Below, one piece after another: positions 11,152-23,401 of a DNA stretch of 64,000 nt. Every line of letters starts with the position of its first letter. The stretch's first letter is position 1. The stretch is from Clarkia xantiana subsp. parviflora (lineage: Eukaryota > Streptophyta > Magnoliopsida > Myrtales > Onagraceae): positions 2,906,081 through 2,970,080 of the forward strand of contig JAPTYO010000020.1 of NCBI GenBank assembly GCA_036873135.1, written 5' to 3'. The notes under the pieces are model-generated. The model saw only the letters and a program-made list of their open reading frames with translations, ran no database searches and had not been told where the DNA came from. The translations under genes and the position numbers were made by a program.

Positions 11152-12436
11152 TTATTTTTACCAGAATGTCATTCACGGTGAGTATTAAGAACATGAAGAT
11201 GGAAGCTAAAGATGAAATAGTGTAAGCACTGATGGCACTCATTGTATAAGCTCATGTCTATTCTGGACTCGTTAGCTAGTTTAGATAAAAACATAGTTGG
11301 CATGAAATAGTAATAACCACTGGAAATAGTAGTTAGATGCAGTATGACTCAATATTTGTGATAATTATAGTACTGTTTCATCTAGTAATAGGCATTTAAA
11401 GTTTTGGGTGGAATGCTTGGTGTCGATATCATTCTAGATGATACTAAGATTGTTGTCATGGGATATTATCTTCTAATGGGAGAACCATATTTGCTCCATT
11501 TTTTTTAAAAGATAAATCTCACTGTGATTGAGCTTTTTAGATTTTGCTAAGTGGTAGAGTTCTTAGGACTAATTGATTACGTGGAGAATGCTCTATTTAT
11601 TAGTGTTACATGTTTTTTGATGCGCGTTTCGTGGATAAAATTACCAAATTAAGCAAATTTTAAAAATAAATTATAAAATTCACTTATGGGTGTTGGGTTT
11701 TTGTGCAGAACAGAAGATTAGTACTCGGAATACAAACACTAGCACGTAAGAAAGTTGTACTACTGAGGGATGTTGATGAATAGGGTGCTGACCTCTCTCT
11801 TTATAGTTTGATGATGTATAATACCTAGAAGAAGACCTACATTTGCAGTGAAGTGAAATTGAGTAGATATTATTATTAGAGTGCGTATAAAATGTATAAA
11901 TTGATCCAAAAGAAAAGGGTGAGTGGTGTGTGTGTCTTAAGGAGGGATGAGAGCTAAAGCTCATCTTTGTGTGAGCATTGTATACAACATGTAAGTATTA
12001 AGAGTTTGCTCAGTTTTTGTATTATCAAAATCGAGTGCTTATTTTTGTATTTAAATTTCGAAATGTGCTTATTTGAAAAACAACTATAATTTAAATGTCG
12101 AATCGTTCTTTTTAATGTTGTAATTAGTTTTTGTTAAAATTAGATTTTTTTTTTTTCACATTTGGCCAAATCCTAAACTAGGAGTTGAGGATTTGACCAG
12201 CAACTTTGGTCAAACCCTTGAATGGGAGTTTAGGATTTGACCAAAGCTTTTGGTTAAACCCTCTACTCCCAGTCTAGGATTTGCTTAGATTTATCATTTT
12301 GAACACTGCACGCCTATTTTTGTATTTAGCATTAAAAATATGCTTATATAGCAAAACAAATCAAATACTACCATATATATAAGAGTAAAGTTTTAGAGTT
12401 ATATATATTTATTAAAATTTAAGTGTAAGTCATTAA

Positions 12437-12508
12437 GGGCATTTGGTCTAGTGGTATGATTCTCGCTTAGGGTGCGAGAGGTCCCGAGTTCAATTCTCGG
12501 AATGCCCC
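12437..12508 (+). tRNA. tRNA-Pro (AGG), unit A
   Basis: The 72-nt cloverleaf has a GGGCATT acceptor stem paired with AATGCCC, an A box TGGTCTAGTGG, an anticodon stem TCTCGC/GCGAGA around the loop TTAGGGT (anticodon AGG) and a B box GAGTTCAATTC. A T-run follows after 12510, a Pol III terminator. It is identical to the copy at 15605-15676. Confidence 0.95.
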
Positions 12509-13250
12509 TATACAACTTTTTTTTCCCCGCTTCCCATAGATACTAGATAGCCCATAGCCCTTGCATCATCCATCATCATAGTCAGCGATGTTAGGGTTCT
12601 TCAATCTCCGCTTCTTGGTTACAGTCGATTTCCACTGCAACTGATTCATTGAAGTTTCAGGTCCTTCCAATGGAATTCCTCGTCAAGCCCAAGCAATTGC
12701 CAGAAATTTCAGCCATTTTTTTGCCATCAGAATCTATAAGTTGGGGTTTTCTTGATCTGAGTTTTCAATGTTCCCGTTGGCGTGGATGTCAAATCTGCGC
12801 ATCTTTTGGTGGTAAGCCCAGATGGAAGCGACAGACGCCTCATTAACAAATGCCAACGAAGTAGATGCCTTGAAGCACCAATTGAATGATATTTTGACCA
12901 AACTTGATCAGGTCAGATTACTAGCTCATTGATGTTCCAAAATTGTGCTATGCTGTGTAGATTGTACTGTATTTTAAACCATATACTCATCGATGCCTTC
13001 TCAAAATGCTCTCTTTTGTTTATTTATTTATTTATTTTTTTTTGTAAAATGTCTCTTTATTTGGATTGAAGCAATTTAGATTGTTATAGTATCATGATTT
13101 CAGCTATCTAAGTCTTGCTGATTGTGTCAGTTTACAATATGCAGAACACATTGTCGAAATTTCTTGGTACCGATTACTGAATCCCGAAAATTGTGTTGAT
13201 TGAATATTTTTCCTTATGATAAGGATGTTTGCTTAGGCCTGAATTTAAAA

Positions 13251-13620
13251 GGGTTAAGAACCTAAAAACAGTACCAGCTATAGTCATGTTGCTAATCGCT
13301 GTCTCGGATGTAAAATGTTGATATTTGACGTTTCAACTATCAGATTGGTTGATCTCCACTTTTTTTTACTGATACTGGCGTTAAATGTTTTAAACACAAA
13401 AATATGTTATTTTCCACTTTTTAAAAAGTATCAGATTTGTTGCTCATGGTTTATGCTTATTTGATGTGAAAAAAACTTGTTTTTGTTCGTTAGTTTTAAG
13501 AGAAAAAGTGTGGAAATCAATTGATCTGATAGTTTAGACACCGAATATCAAAGTTTTAAATTTGGAACTTTAATTAGCAACATGACATATAGTTGGGAAT
13601 GCTTTTAGGTTCTTAACCCT
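13251..13620. mobile_element. foldback MITE, GGGTTAAGAACCTAAAAACAG family (copy 1)
   Basis: About 370 bp, with inverted ends GGGTTAAGAACCTAAAAACA and TTTTAGGTTCTTAACCCT. The inner arms contain CATGTTGCTAATCG and its complement. It lies in the GTE relic intron of unit A, directly before the NET exon. The family recurs in this window in the GTE introns, both MLO genes and LHCA1. Confidence 0.85.
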
Positions 13621-13859
13621 ACTTTAAAATTTCAATTCTGATTCCTGAGAATGCTTGTTATCCAGAAGAATATTGACTGAAGACAAACGAAACATAGGGA
13701 ATGCACTGGGATTATTGACTCCTGAAGATCTAAGCAAAGCTTTGGAGATTGTTGCTCAGAACAATCCCGGATTCCAATCTACAGCTGAAGAAGTCGAGCT
13801 CGATATGGATGCTCAGGTCTCATTTTCTCAGCAGCATATCGATTTTATGTTTATTTTAA

Positions 13860-14815
13860 GGGTTAAAAAAGCCTAAAAACAGTCCAAACTATAGGCTATG
13901 TTGCCAACCGTTCCATATTTAAAATGCTAATATTCGGTGTCACAATTATAAGATTAGTTGCTTAATTTCCACTTTTTTCGACTGATTTTGGTATTAAAAC
14001 TGGTGTTTTAAGCAACAAAGCATGTTTTCACTTTTTCGAAGTATCATATTTGATGTTTAAAAAAACCTGTTTTTATGTTTCGTCAATTTTTAGAAAAAAA
14101 ATGGAAATCAATTAATTTGATAGTTGAGACGTGAGACACCAAATATTAAAATTTTAAATTTGGAACAACGAATAGCAATATAACCTATGGTTATTAGGGG
14201 TGAAACCGGACCGGTAAGACTAGTTTTCTGTTTGTTTCGGTCGGGTACCTATATTTTTTGTCCGGATTTTTTCCTAAAAAATATCCGACCAAAAAACCAT
14301 ATGATGAAAAATAAACTGTCATATGGTAAATTGGTAATACGGTTTTTTCGGTTCGGTTTTCGGTTTAAACCGAAAATCCAAAGTTAGCAATTAACTATTT
14401 AAAATTCTCATCATTTTCATAGATTACATTAAACCGAAATGAAAAATAATGTCCAATAATATTATTAAATAAATTATAAAATAAAAATAGAAAAAAAAAA
14501 TTCTTCATAGGTGCCTTTTACAATTTGTATTAACATAATTAATTAGTTATATTGATTAATATCAACTAATATAATATATATTGTATATATTTAATTAGCA
14601 TAACGGTCGGTTCGGTCCTCATGGTCCTCACAACTCAAAATCCAAACCGGTCCGAAAAACCGAATTTAAGTAAAAAAAATCCGACCAAAAACCAAACCGA
14701 AAATTCCGGATTCGATTTTTTCGGTCTTGACCGGTTCGGTTTTTAACGGTTTTTCAGACCAACCGGACTTTTGTTTCACCCCTAATGGTTATTACTGTTA
14801 TTAGCTTGTTAACCC
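13860..14815. mobile_element. foldback MITE of the same family, interrupted by a hAT-type element
   Basis: The left arm begins GGGTTAAAAAAGCCTAAAAA at 13860 and the right arm ends at GTTAACCC near 14815. A 590-bp hAT-type element (14195-14784) with its 8-bp duplication interrupts the right arm. The equivalent uninterrupted MITEs are 26016-26373 and 32485-32860. Flanks TTATTTTAA and TTCTCTTAA look like a decayed 9-bp target duplication. Confidence 0.8.
14195..14784. mobile_element. non-autonomous hAT-type foldback element (590 bp)
   Basis: It begins TAGGGGTGAAACCGG and ends GTTTCACCCCTA, perfect terminal inverted repeats of 12 bp. A perfect 8-bp target duplication ATGGTTAT flanks it (14187-14194 / 14785-14792), diagnostic of hAT transposition. 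The body is rich in CCGAACCGAAAA-type words on both arms and has no transposase. The matching positions in units B and C lack it. Confidence 0.92.
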
Positions 14816-15604
14816 TTCTCTTAAATAAGAAAACACAATAAACTAAATTTAAATCAAAATGCTATACACAATGCAGAGTGAGTCCACTTTATGGAGGCTG
14901 AAATTCTTTGTTAAAGATGCTCTGGAAGTTCAAGGGAAGGCTAATTCAGCAGGTACTGCTGGGACTCTTAATATTAATAACAATGCAAGCAACTTGAACA
15001 ACAAGAGGAAGAGATTTGTGCTGCCATTGCCAAGAGAAGGAAAAAAAAGACTTCCACTGCCTCATGATAGTTGGTAGTGTCGATTTTAGACTCATTCTTG
15101 TTCTTCTATTCATTTTCGAACATATTATACATTTTAAAGCGTTGACTCTGTCACGTAGCACCACTAGTAGCCTAGTATTGTAAATAGGTCAATATGTTAG
15201 ATGTCAGGTCTCATTAATTGCACCTGCACAAGTGAGCTAGTGGTGGTGATGAGTTTGAGTGTTGCATGGGCAAATGGAACACAAGACAAACACTAGTTGT
15301 TGTATGTATATTTCATATTGGTATATATGTTGATAATAATACAAGTCATCATTTATATTAGGGAACTAGGTTGTTAGTGTGACTTATTGACATGACAGTC
15401 ATGTAATGATTATTCACTAAATCTGGTTGGAAAAAAAAAAATTCAGTAAGTAAATAGAAAAGTCTGAACACTACATAGCGACATAGATTTAGGGTCGTCA
15501 CTACTAGTTATTATTTTTGTGGATAAAACAAAAAAAATACTACCATATATATGAGTAAAGTTTTAGAAATATATATTTATTATAATTTGACTGTAGCTCA
15601 TTAA

Positions 15605-15676
15605 GGGCATTTGGTCTAGTGGTATGATTCTCGCTTAGGGTGCGAGAGGTCCCGAGTTCAATTCTCGGAATGCCCC
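15605..15676 (+). tRNA. tRNA-Pro (AGG), unit B
   Basis: This 72-nt gene is identical in all bases to the tRNA-Pro at 12437-12508, including anticodon loop TTAGGGT. It is followed by a T-run from about 15684. It was carried along by the segmental duplication, 320 bp upstream of the GTE-like first exon. Confidence 0.95.
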
Positions 15677-16544
15677 TAGTTGATTTTTTTTTTCCCGCTT
15701 CCCGTAGATACTAGTAACTAGATAGCCCATGGCCCTAGCATCATCCATCATCATAGTCAGCGATGTTAGGGTTCTTCGATCTCCGCTTCTTGGTTACAGT
15801 CGTTTGCCACTGCAACTGATTCATTGAAGTTTGATCAGGTCCTTCCACTGGAATTCCTCGTCAAGCCCTAGCAATTGCAGAAATTTCAGCCATTTTTTTG
15901 CCATCAGAATCAAGTTGGGGTTTTCTTAATCTGAGGTTTTAATGTTCCCGTTGGTGTGGATGTAAAATCTGCGCATCTTTTGGTGGTAAGCCCAGATGGA
16001 AGCGACAGACGCCTCATTAACAAATGCAAACGAAGTAGATGCCTTGAAGCACCAATTGAATGATATTTTGACCAAACTTGATCAGGTCAGATTACTAGCT
16101 CATTGATGTTCCAAAATTGTGCTATGCTGTGTAGATTGTACTGTATTTTAAACCATATACTCATCGATGCCTTCTCAAAATGCTCTCTTTTGTTTTTTTT
16201 TTGGGTAAAATGTCTCTTTATTTGGATTGAAGCAATTTAGATTGTTATATTATCATGATTTCGGCTATGTAAGTCTTGCTGATTGTGTCAGTTTACAATA
16301 TGCAGAACATATTGTCGAAATTTCTTGGTACCGATTACTGAATCCCGAAAATTGTGTTGATTGTATATTTTTCCTTATGATAAGGGTGTTCCCTTAGGCT
16401 TTAGCTGCGTATAGTTCGAGTAGTTGTCTAGTTGATACTATCCTTTTAATTTCCATACAGCTCGAGCACAGGGTTGATGATGTTGAACAGTTCTATGTCA
16501 ATTTAAATAAGAAGCAAACTAATACTTCTAAAGGGAGCTCAATA

Positions 16545-16965
16545 TGTAAGTTTTATAAACCCTAATTGCCAGGATCTTGATCATGCTTTATGTGTATTAA
16601 AGTATAGTGATGAATGACTTACCTGGTCTTGATCTCAATTCCTCTGATCTTCCTAGACTGTCAATTCGCTTCTCTGTAGAACAGTTCTACTTCTCTCCCT
16701 TGTCCATCCTTCTGTCAGAGACCAGTTTCTCTGCGTCAATAACTGGCAGGGAGAGAGGACCGTTTATAATATTAACCCTTTAATCTGGTACGTCAATCAA
16801 GTAACCAATTGAACGGTCTAGATTAAATCATACCATAAATATATATATTGATATAGTATAATATAACACATAATGTATTATATTATTCAATATATTTATA
16901 TTCCTTAATATTATCTGGCCACATAATTAGAATATATATTGTAACATTAAATATATATTCTTACA
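16545..16965 (-). repeat. LTR (3' LTR of the minus-oriented element)
   Basis: It matches 22369-22808 and is bounded by TGTAAG and CTTACA. It lacks about 20 bases around a GAACTGCTCTTTC block present in the other LTR, so the two LTRs have diverged slightly. Confidence 0.92.
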
Positions 16966-18926
16966 TTCTCCCACTTGGCCAGATAATCACATAAGTCTTA
17001 CATCTTTATGGAATATTACGATAAATTTTCCAGCGACTTGGTAATGGTGTCGACAACCTCAAGCCCTGAAATAAGTCCCACAGTCCTTAATGCATGATAA
17101 AACATGCTAAAAAACCTTACTTTACATTATTGATAACGACAGATAATTACCACTTTTCTATAATATTGCTCCAACACATAAAAGGAACAAATAATTGAAA
17201 GTGGACTTTCAACTGTCACGATATCCCTTAATTCTGAATCTACACGAACATAAATGCATTCACATGTTCTTGTAGGTGCATTAGGACTTTATTTGCAAAA
17301 TTCGAGAATTACTCCCTCTATAAGATCAATTCAATGTGAGCTTTCTGAGACAATCCAACTGTAACCGTGACTAGATTAAAATTTTAATTTAATCTTTGTC
17401 ACGTAAATTGTCTCTCACATTAACTTTCATCTTAACTTCAGAGGGAAACATAATGCATAATCATTTAAACGTGAGCAAGAAATAGTCAATTATACAGGTA
17501 AAATATCTACATACTCCCACTAATCTTACAGTTCATACGGTTGTCAAGTCACTTACTAAGCCATTCGTGGGAACATTTATTTTATCCTATAAATTTATTT
17601 TTAAAATGACCATCCATTAATTGAGAAATATAAACTTCATACATAATATATTGTGGGAATGAAACCGAAAAAGTATTTACTAATATCTGAATCCTACAAG
17701 TAAACCAACTTCCAGAATAACAAATTTTCGTAATGTTATTCTAAATGATTTAACTTTATCAGATGATTATATTTTTCTTTCTTTATGGAGTATCATGCCT
17801 TTCGAACATTATCCCTTATGTTGAAATTTTCATTCAACTGATGGAACTATATTCTAATCCATGTGAATAATGTATTCATACAGATAGACAATGTCTATCA
17901 TTTACTATAATATCCACATCTTATTATTCAGACACTCCCACTAATTTCATTATTCTTAAGATTAACATAACTGGTTTCTACAATTTTCGGACTTCAGTTA
18001 AGAAAGTAAGTATTTATACCCTTTGGATCTTTTAATGTTACTCTAGAGTAAACATTTCATTCAAGAATCCATTCTTTAATGTGGATCATAAACATTTACT
18101 TTACTTTTATTAGACAACCTCAAACATAATGGTGTCTTAACCAAGCTCCCTTCCAACGCACGGATCATTAAGAGGTTGGAACTGCCTTTATGGGATCTCA
18201 GACTTAACTCATACATCCACAACTTAATGTCATTAATGGGTAAAGAAGATTTACTTGTCTAACTCTTAACTGTAACTTTCAAAGTCCGATTATATTTCCC
18301 ACAATACTATTTTCATAAATGTATGACATGCTCTCTTAAGAAGGCTTATTAATGAACTAAATGTCATATCATACTTTTATACATTTTTCATTAAAGTCAC
18401 CACACATAAAGACATTATAAGTTTTCACGTTTCTATCTAATTGCTTACTTTCCATCAAGAAAAAAACACTCAGCAAATGGATATAGTCATACATGAATAA
18501 CATTAATAAGCGTGACTAACTAATTTTCTTCATTAACTCTTAATACGGAAAAATAAACATAAATTCATAAGTTCAAGAAGATATATAAATTATCCCCCTA
18601 TTCTTGACACTTATTAATTTTCCGCATAATAATCATGCAATAAGCGAGATATACAAAATATTACATTTTATTCATGTATGAAAAACAATTGCACTAACCT
18701 TTTAGCAGTACTCCTTTATGCATGGTTGACATGTGACTTCCTTATTCTTCATAAACATACGAGCTAACTCAATATCACATAATGAACACTTTGTAGTGCT
18801 CTCATAAATATTGAGTTGTGTCTAGTCATCCTTAAGGTCTTTAATCTTGCTCCATAAATTAGCCAACTCAAACTTCTACAAACTATACAACTCAAAACTT
18901 AATAGTTGTAAGTTTGTACATACGAG

Positions 18927-19613
18927 TAGGGGTGAGCAAATATCCCGAGAGGCTCAAAATCCCGCCCGTCCCGCCCTAGCCCGTCCCAAAAAGCCCGTCC
19001 CAAAAATGTGCCCAAGCCCTAATGAGCGGGACTTTTCTTCTCAACTAGGGCTAGGGCTAGGGCTTTTTTACGAAGTTCCAAAAGACCCGTCCCGTCCCTT
19101 TTTGCTAACTAATCAGCTATAAATTATAGTTAAGTTAACTTTAGTGATAGCTCGGGTTGAAGTTCGATTTGATCTGGATTTGTATTTATAACTTGTTATA
19201 TCAGAATTGTTGGTGACTTTGTGTTAGAGTCTTGGTAAAACTTAGTTTTGGAGTCATTGGTGAACTATTTTGGAGAACCAAGTTATGTGTTGAACTTGGT
19301 GTTCTTACAAGTGACAAAATGTTTGAGTGATTTTGGTGTTTTATGGTGAACTTTGTGGTGAACTTTGTTGTTGTTCTGTGTTTGGTTATAGTTTAAGTAA
19401 ATTGAGTATGATTTTTTTTTTTTTTTTTGAACTTGGATGGGAATTTGGGTTTGTCCCATTTGTCCCTAGTCCCTGTAGGCCCGTGGCGGGCGGGCCTTTT
19501 CCTACTAGCTAGGGCTCGGGATAGGGCTCGGGACAGCAATTAAGCGGCCCTAATTTTAGGGCTTGGGCCATTTTTTAGAAAAAGCCCGCCCATCCGTCCC
19601 ATGCTCAGCCCTA
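18927..19613. mobile_element. non-autonomous hAT-type element (687 bp)
   Basis: It starts TAGGGGTGAGCA and ends TGCTCAGCCCTA, flanked by a perfect 8-bp duplication CATACGAG (18919-18926 / 19614-19621). The arms carry GGGCTAGGGCTAGGGCTT-like and CCCGCCCGTCCC words. No transposase frame is present. It is nested within the LARD-like element. Confidence 0.92.
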
Positions 19614-19979
19614 CATACGAGTGACTAATAAAATAATTTGTACTTTCATCCACAAAACTTCATAATTTCTTTCTTTATTGTTTGTGGAATAAACCAAAAT
19701 TATTCGCATAAAATTAAGATTTACTATGTTGTATCGTGTTAATACTTTATGATTTGACTTTCTACTTAAGTTGTGTACCCGTAAGGATACTGTTTAATTG
19801 TGTTAAGTCAGATCCTAGTAACTTTAGAGGAACCTGACTTACACAATTTTGAAAGTCAAACCTATTAAACACAATAACAGAACATACATGCGAATTAACT
19901 ATAATAGCTGCAAATTACATACTTGCCAATTCATAAAATAAACTAATATAGAATCAGCTAATCATTCAGAGTATATCAT

Positions 19980-20890
19980 AATCGACCTTTGGGCAACAAC
20001 TATAATATACTATCATTAAGTAAATGCCAATTAGTAAATAAACTATTATAGATTCAGATAATCAATAAGGGTATATCATAGTCGACCTTTGGGCAACGAC
20101 TACAATACACTAATCTTAATTAAATGCCATAACATTATTTGGAAATCATCAAAGTATACTAAAACCGACCTTTGGGCAACGACTATAGCACACAAATCTT
20201 AATTAAATTCCATAACATTATTGGACAATTAAAGAAAATCTCCAGTTAAATATATAAGTTATCTTTGGATATACAAATATATAGAACCAAAAGATCTTAA
20301 TTATCCCATCATGATTACCGGTTATAGAAAGCGATTCACCTTTGGGCAAATCCTAAAATTCTAGTAACCTGTAAATGTCAATTTATCCAATCATGTATAC
20401 AGTAATAGGCATTTCATTATTATCATGGATAAATGACAATTATATTATATGCATGAAACAAATAAACATTCTAGATTAGCCACTTTGGTGACAATAATCT
20501 ACTTAAAATATAAGTTCATGCATATAGTTATTGATCTTTCTTTAGACATTACTATTGTATTATACGCATGAAGCAAATAAACATTCTAGATTAGCCACTT
20601 TGGTGACAATAACCTACTTAAGTTATATGTTCATGCATATAATAATTGATTTTCTTTAGGCATGACAACACATTCTAGTTCTGTCACTTTGGTGACTAGA
20701 AACTAACCATAAAGTCATGTTGATAGTAATGTCCCATTAAACCATAACCTTATCATTCTAGCTCAATCACTTTGGTGATTAGAAACTAACTATAAAGTCA
20801 TGATGACCGTAAATGCCTCATTCATGCATAACATTATCATTCTAGTTCAATCACTTTGGTGATTAGAAACTAGCCATAAAGTCATGCATG
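19980..20890. repeat. interspersed short repeats inside the LARD-like element
   Basis: Two short words recur at spacings of about 80-125 bp. CGACCTTTGGGCAAC occurs at about 19983, 20083 and 20165, with a variant near 20338. Then CACTTTGGTGA(T/C)(T/A)A occurs near 20480, 20602, 20686, 20768 and 20851, followed by AGAAACTA in several. They have no coding potential and may be remnants of an old tandem array or RNA-structural repeats of the element. Confidence 0.7.
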
Positions 20891-22368
20891 TAGGCTTTAA
20901 AGTAATATTTCAATAACTAATTATAACCCGACGTAATGGTTATCATCATAGGATTGAAACATCACTAGAAAACAGTAGGTTTGGCTAAAATAAAATATTT
21001 ATAACCATTAAAGTTAATGGTTTTACACCATAAAACTATAATTTTCCTTAATGAGTAGCGGAAGCAATTAACAAGGAAACTAAAGCAAGTAATCTTTCAT
21101 GTAATAACCATTTTCATGCTTAATTCAAACTTGCTAAATCCTTCATTATTGAAACATAATCAACCCTTAATTTCTAATTAGAATCACATGATCCAATATG
21201 TCATTCATTCATCACTCATGCATAAATAATAACATCATCATGATTCAGAATCCATAAACACATGCATAGGAGTCTCAATTGACTACCATTATCACACTCC
21301 AAATTCATCATTTAGGTGTATATCCATATTATTATAAGCATGCGATTCTAATCACCCTTAAGGCACGTAATGAATGAAATAGGTAAACTCTAATTTGATC
21401 ACTTTAGGAACCACTATCAAGATACTATACATGCTAGTACGTGTTGTTCTTAAACTGATCTAGCATACTATCATCATGAGTTTTATAAAAGAGGGAGAGT
21501 ATACATACGTGAAATTCTGAAAGCCCTCCACTTAGCGGATTCGCAGATACGTGATCATTTTCATCCACGTATTGTCCTTGTAAAGTCAGTCATAATGTGG
21601 AGGATTTATCACATATTACATGGTGGATTCATAACCGTAGCAATCTGTCTCTGCTCCCGGATCGAACCACGCGAGCGACAAATCGAGATACAACTCCTCG
21701 CTCTCCTCAATACCTCATGTCACCGATTTGATTTCATCGAGAAGCATAATGAAATGAAGACAATGATTCCATTATCAGAAATTTGATTAAACAATTCCAA
21801 ATCAATAAATCAATTTCATTAGGTGATAAATCAAATTCCTTCAATTGCTAACCAAATTTCATGAATAACAATTCCATTCGCTAACAATCATGCCATCAGT
21901 ATGCAATCATCATATCATTATATATATACAGTGAAGCAATTCGTAATCTATAGCGAAGGAATTGCATGTATTCAATTATCCTCATATCAGAACACAGCGA
22001 AGGAATTAAAACAAATCATGATACAGGTGGCAATTAGCATGCGTGAGAATGGCATCAAGTTGCTAGTGGGATATAATCTGATATCCATGAGAAAGCTAAC
22101 CACCAATCAACACAATTCAATCCACAATTATTAAAAAATTCAAAATCCATACGTATGCGACAAAATCAACCTAAACCGTGGAAGTCGGCATCACCAATAC
22201 GTTTAGGAAATTGATACTAAAACGGCGATCGAATTCAAAGCCCAGGCCAGGAACAAATTTACGACGGTCGGTTCCTTACTAATTAAATATATCGCCGCAG
22301 TTATCAATTACTTAAACACGATAATTCCAACATAAATCATGATCAACAACTCAGGCTCTGATACCACA

Positions 22369-22808
22369 TGTAAGTTGTATAAACCCTAATTGCCAGGATC
22401 TTGATCATGCTTTATGTGTATTAAAGTATAGTGATGAATGACTTACCTGGTCTTGATCTCAATTCCTCCGATCTTCCTAGACTGTCAATTCGCTTCTCTG
22501 TAGAACGGTTCTACTTCTCTCCCTTGTCCATCCTTGTGTCAGAGAGCAGTTGATGGAGAACTGCTCTTTCTCTCTGCGTCAATAACTGGCAGGGAGAGAG
22601 GACCGTTTATAATATTAACCATTTAATCTGGTACGTCCATCAAGTAACCAATTGAACGGTCTAGATTAAATCATACCATAAAGATATATATTGATATAAT
22701 ATAATATAACACATAATGTATTATATTATTCAATATATTTATATTCCTTAATATTATCTGGCCACATAATTAGAATATATATTGTAACATTAAATATATA
22801 TTCTTACA
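22369..22808 (-). repeat. LTR (5' LTR of the minus-oriented element)
   Basis: It matches 16545-16965. On the minus strand it is followed directly by the initiator-Met primer-binding site, which fixes the orientation. Confidence 0.92.
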
Positions 22809-23401
22809 CAATAGCCAAGGAAAAAGAAAGGGATAGAGCAATTACTAGTGTTAAAAAGCATCAGCAAGATGCCTTGCATAGAGAAGCAGCTGCTCAAAGA
22901 GAATGCAAGAGCTCATCCGTCAATTTGGTACATTATTTCGCCAGGTAGATGCCATATCTTGAAATTCCGGGTGTGTTCCCGTATTTTGCAGATTGTATTG
23001 AGCATTCAGTTTCTAGTGATTTGAAATTACTTGGTGTGTCTGGAAATGATCAAACTGAAGGTATACCTTAGTGAGGATAACGGGTTTATTAACGTCTCTT
23101 TGATAAGTGATTTTAGTTTTTGTCAACTGAAAGAAAGAAACACCCGAGGAGAAACCTCTTGCTTGTGTCAAATCACAAAGAATACAACATGCTCATTAAG
23201 CAAGTGAATCTACAATTTTGAAGAACCAAAAACTATATTGTCTATTGCTCTCGACTAGAAACACAACGGACCACAAGGTTCACTTCCGTCACCGTTATTC
23301 ATTTTCATAATCAGATATGCATTGGGTCCAATTCGAAACCCTCCATTATTTTATACCTTCAGTTTGTGACTTGGAAGTTGGAACACTTTCACACATGCAT
23401 G

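Larger units (their letters stand above)
9503..12362. mobile_element. MULE-like element, possible Pack-MULE (2.86 kb)
   Basis: It is flanked by a perfect 9-bp target duplication AAATACTAC (9494-9502 / 12363-12371). The uninterrupted site is seen in unit B near 15530-15545. The two ends are imperfect inverted repeats containing TAAGCATAT followed by AATACAAAA-like sequence. A 9-bp duplication is the hallmark of Mutator-like elements. No transposase is present. Near the left end lies a GC- and CT-rich gene-like stretch (9660-9960) ending in AAACCCTAATTTTAG, like a plant 5' UTR/first exon. A foldback element is nested at 10330-11151, and related GGATTTGACCA-type repeats occur near 12180-12290. 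Confidence 0.7.
12822..15077 (+). pseudogene. GTE1/IMB1-like BET bromodomain gene relic, unit A
   Basis: Three exons remain. Exon 1 (12822-12911) starts MEATDASLTNANEVDALKHQ and ends at a GT donor. The exon at 13666-13816 encodes most of the NET (extra-terminal) domain, with EDKRNIGNALGLLTPEDLSK. The last exon (14877-15077) continues with SESTLWRLKFFVKDALEVQG. The whole bromodomain is missing: intron 1 runs straight into a foldback MITE next to the NET exon. A frameshift near 15015 replaces the expected basic Lys/Arg tail. Plant GTE1/IMB1 proteins bind acetylated histones and regulate transcription; this copy cannot. The foldbacks and a hAT-type element sit in its introns. Confidence 0.8.
16545..22808 (-). 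mobile_element. LARD-like non-autonomous LTR retrotransposon in a GTE exon
   Basis: LTRs are 16545-16965 (421 bp) and 22369-22808 (440 bp), both TGTAAG...CTTACA. A perfect 5-bp target duplication CAATA flanks it (16540-16544 / 22809-22813). On the minus strand the primer-binding site TGGTATCAGAGCCTGAG, complementary to initiator tRNA-Met, follows the LTR at 22366-22350. A purine tract AAGTGGGAGAA abuts the other LTR. The element therefore runs right to left; the primer suggests Copia type. The 5.4-kb interior has no coding domain on either strand, hence LARD-like. A hAT-type element is nested at 18927-19613. Confidence 0.9.

Noticed and set aside
12649..12846. 65-aa frame before the GTE-like exon 1 of unit A
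   Set aside because: It is broken in the unit B copy and overlaps the true exon start in another frame; it is 5' UTR sequence.
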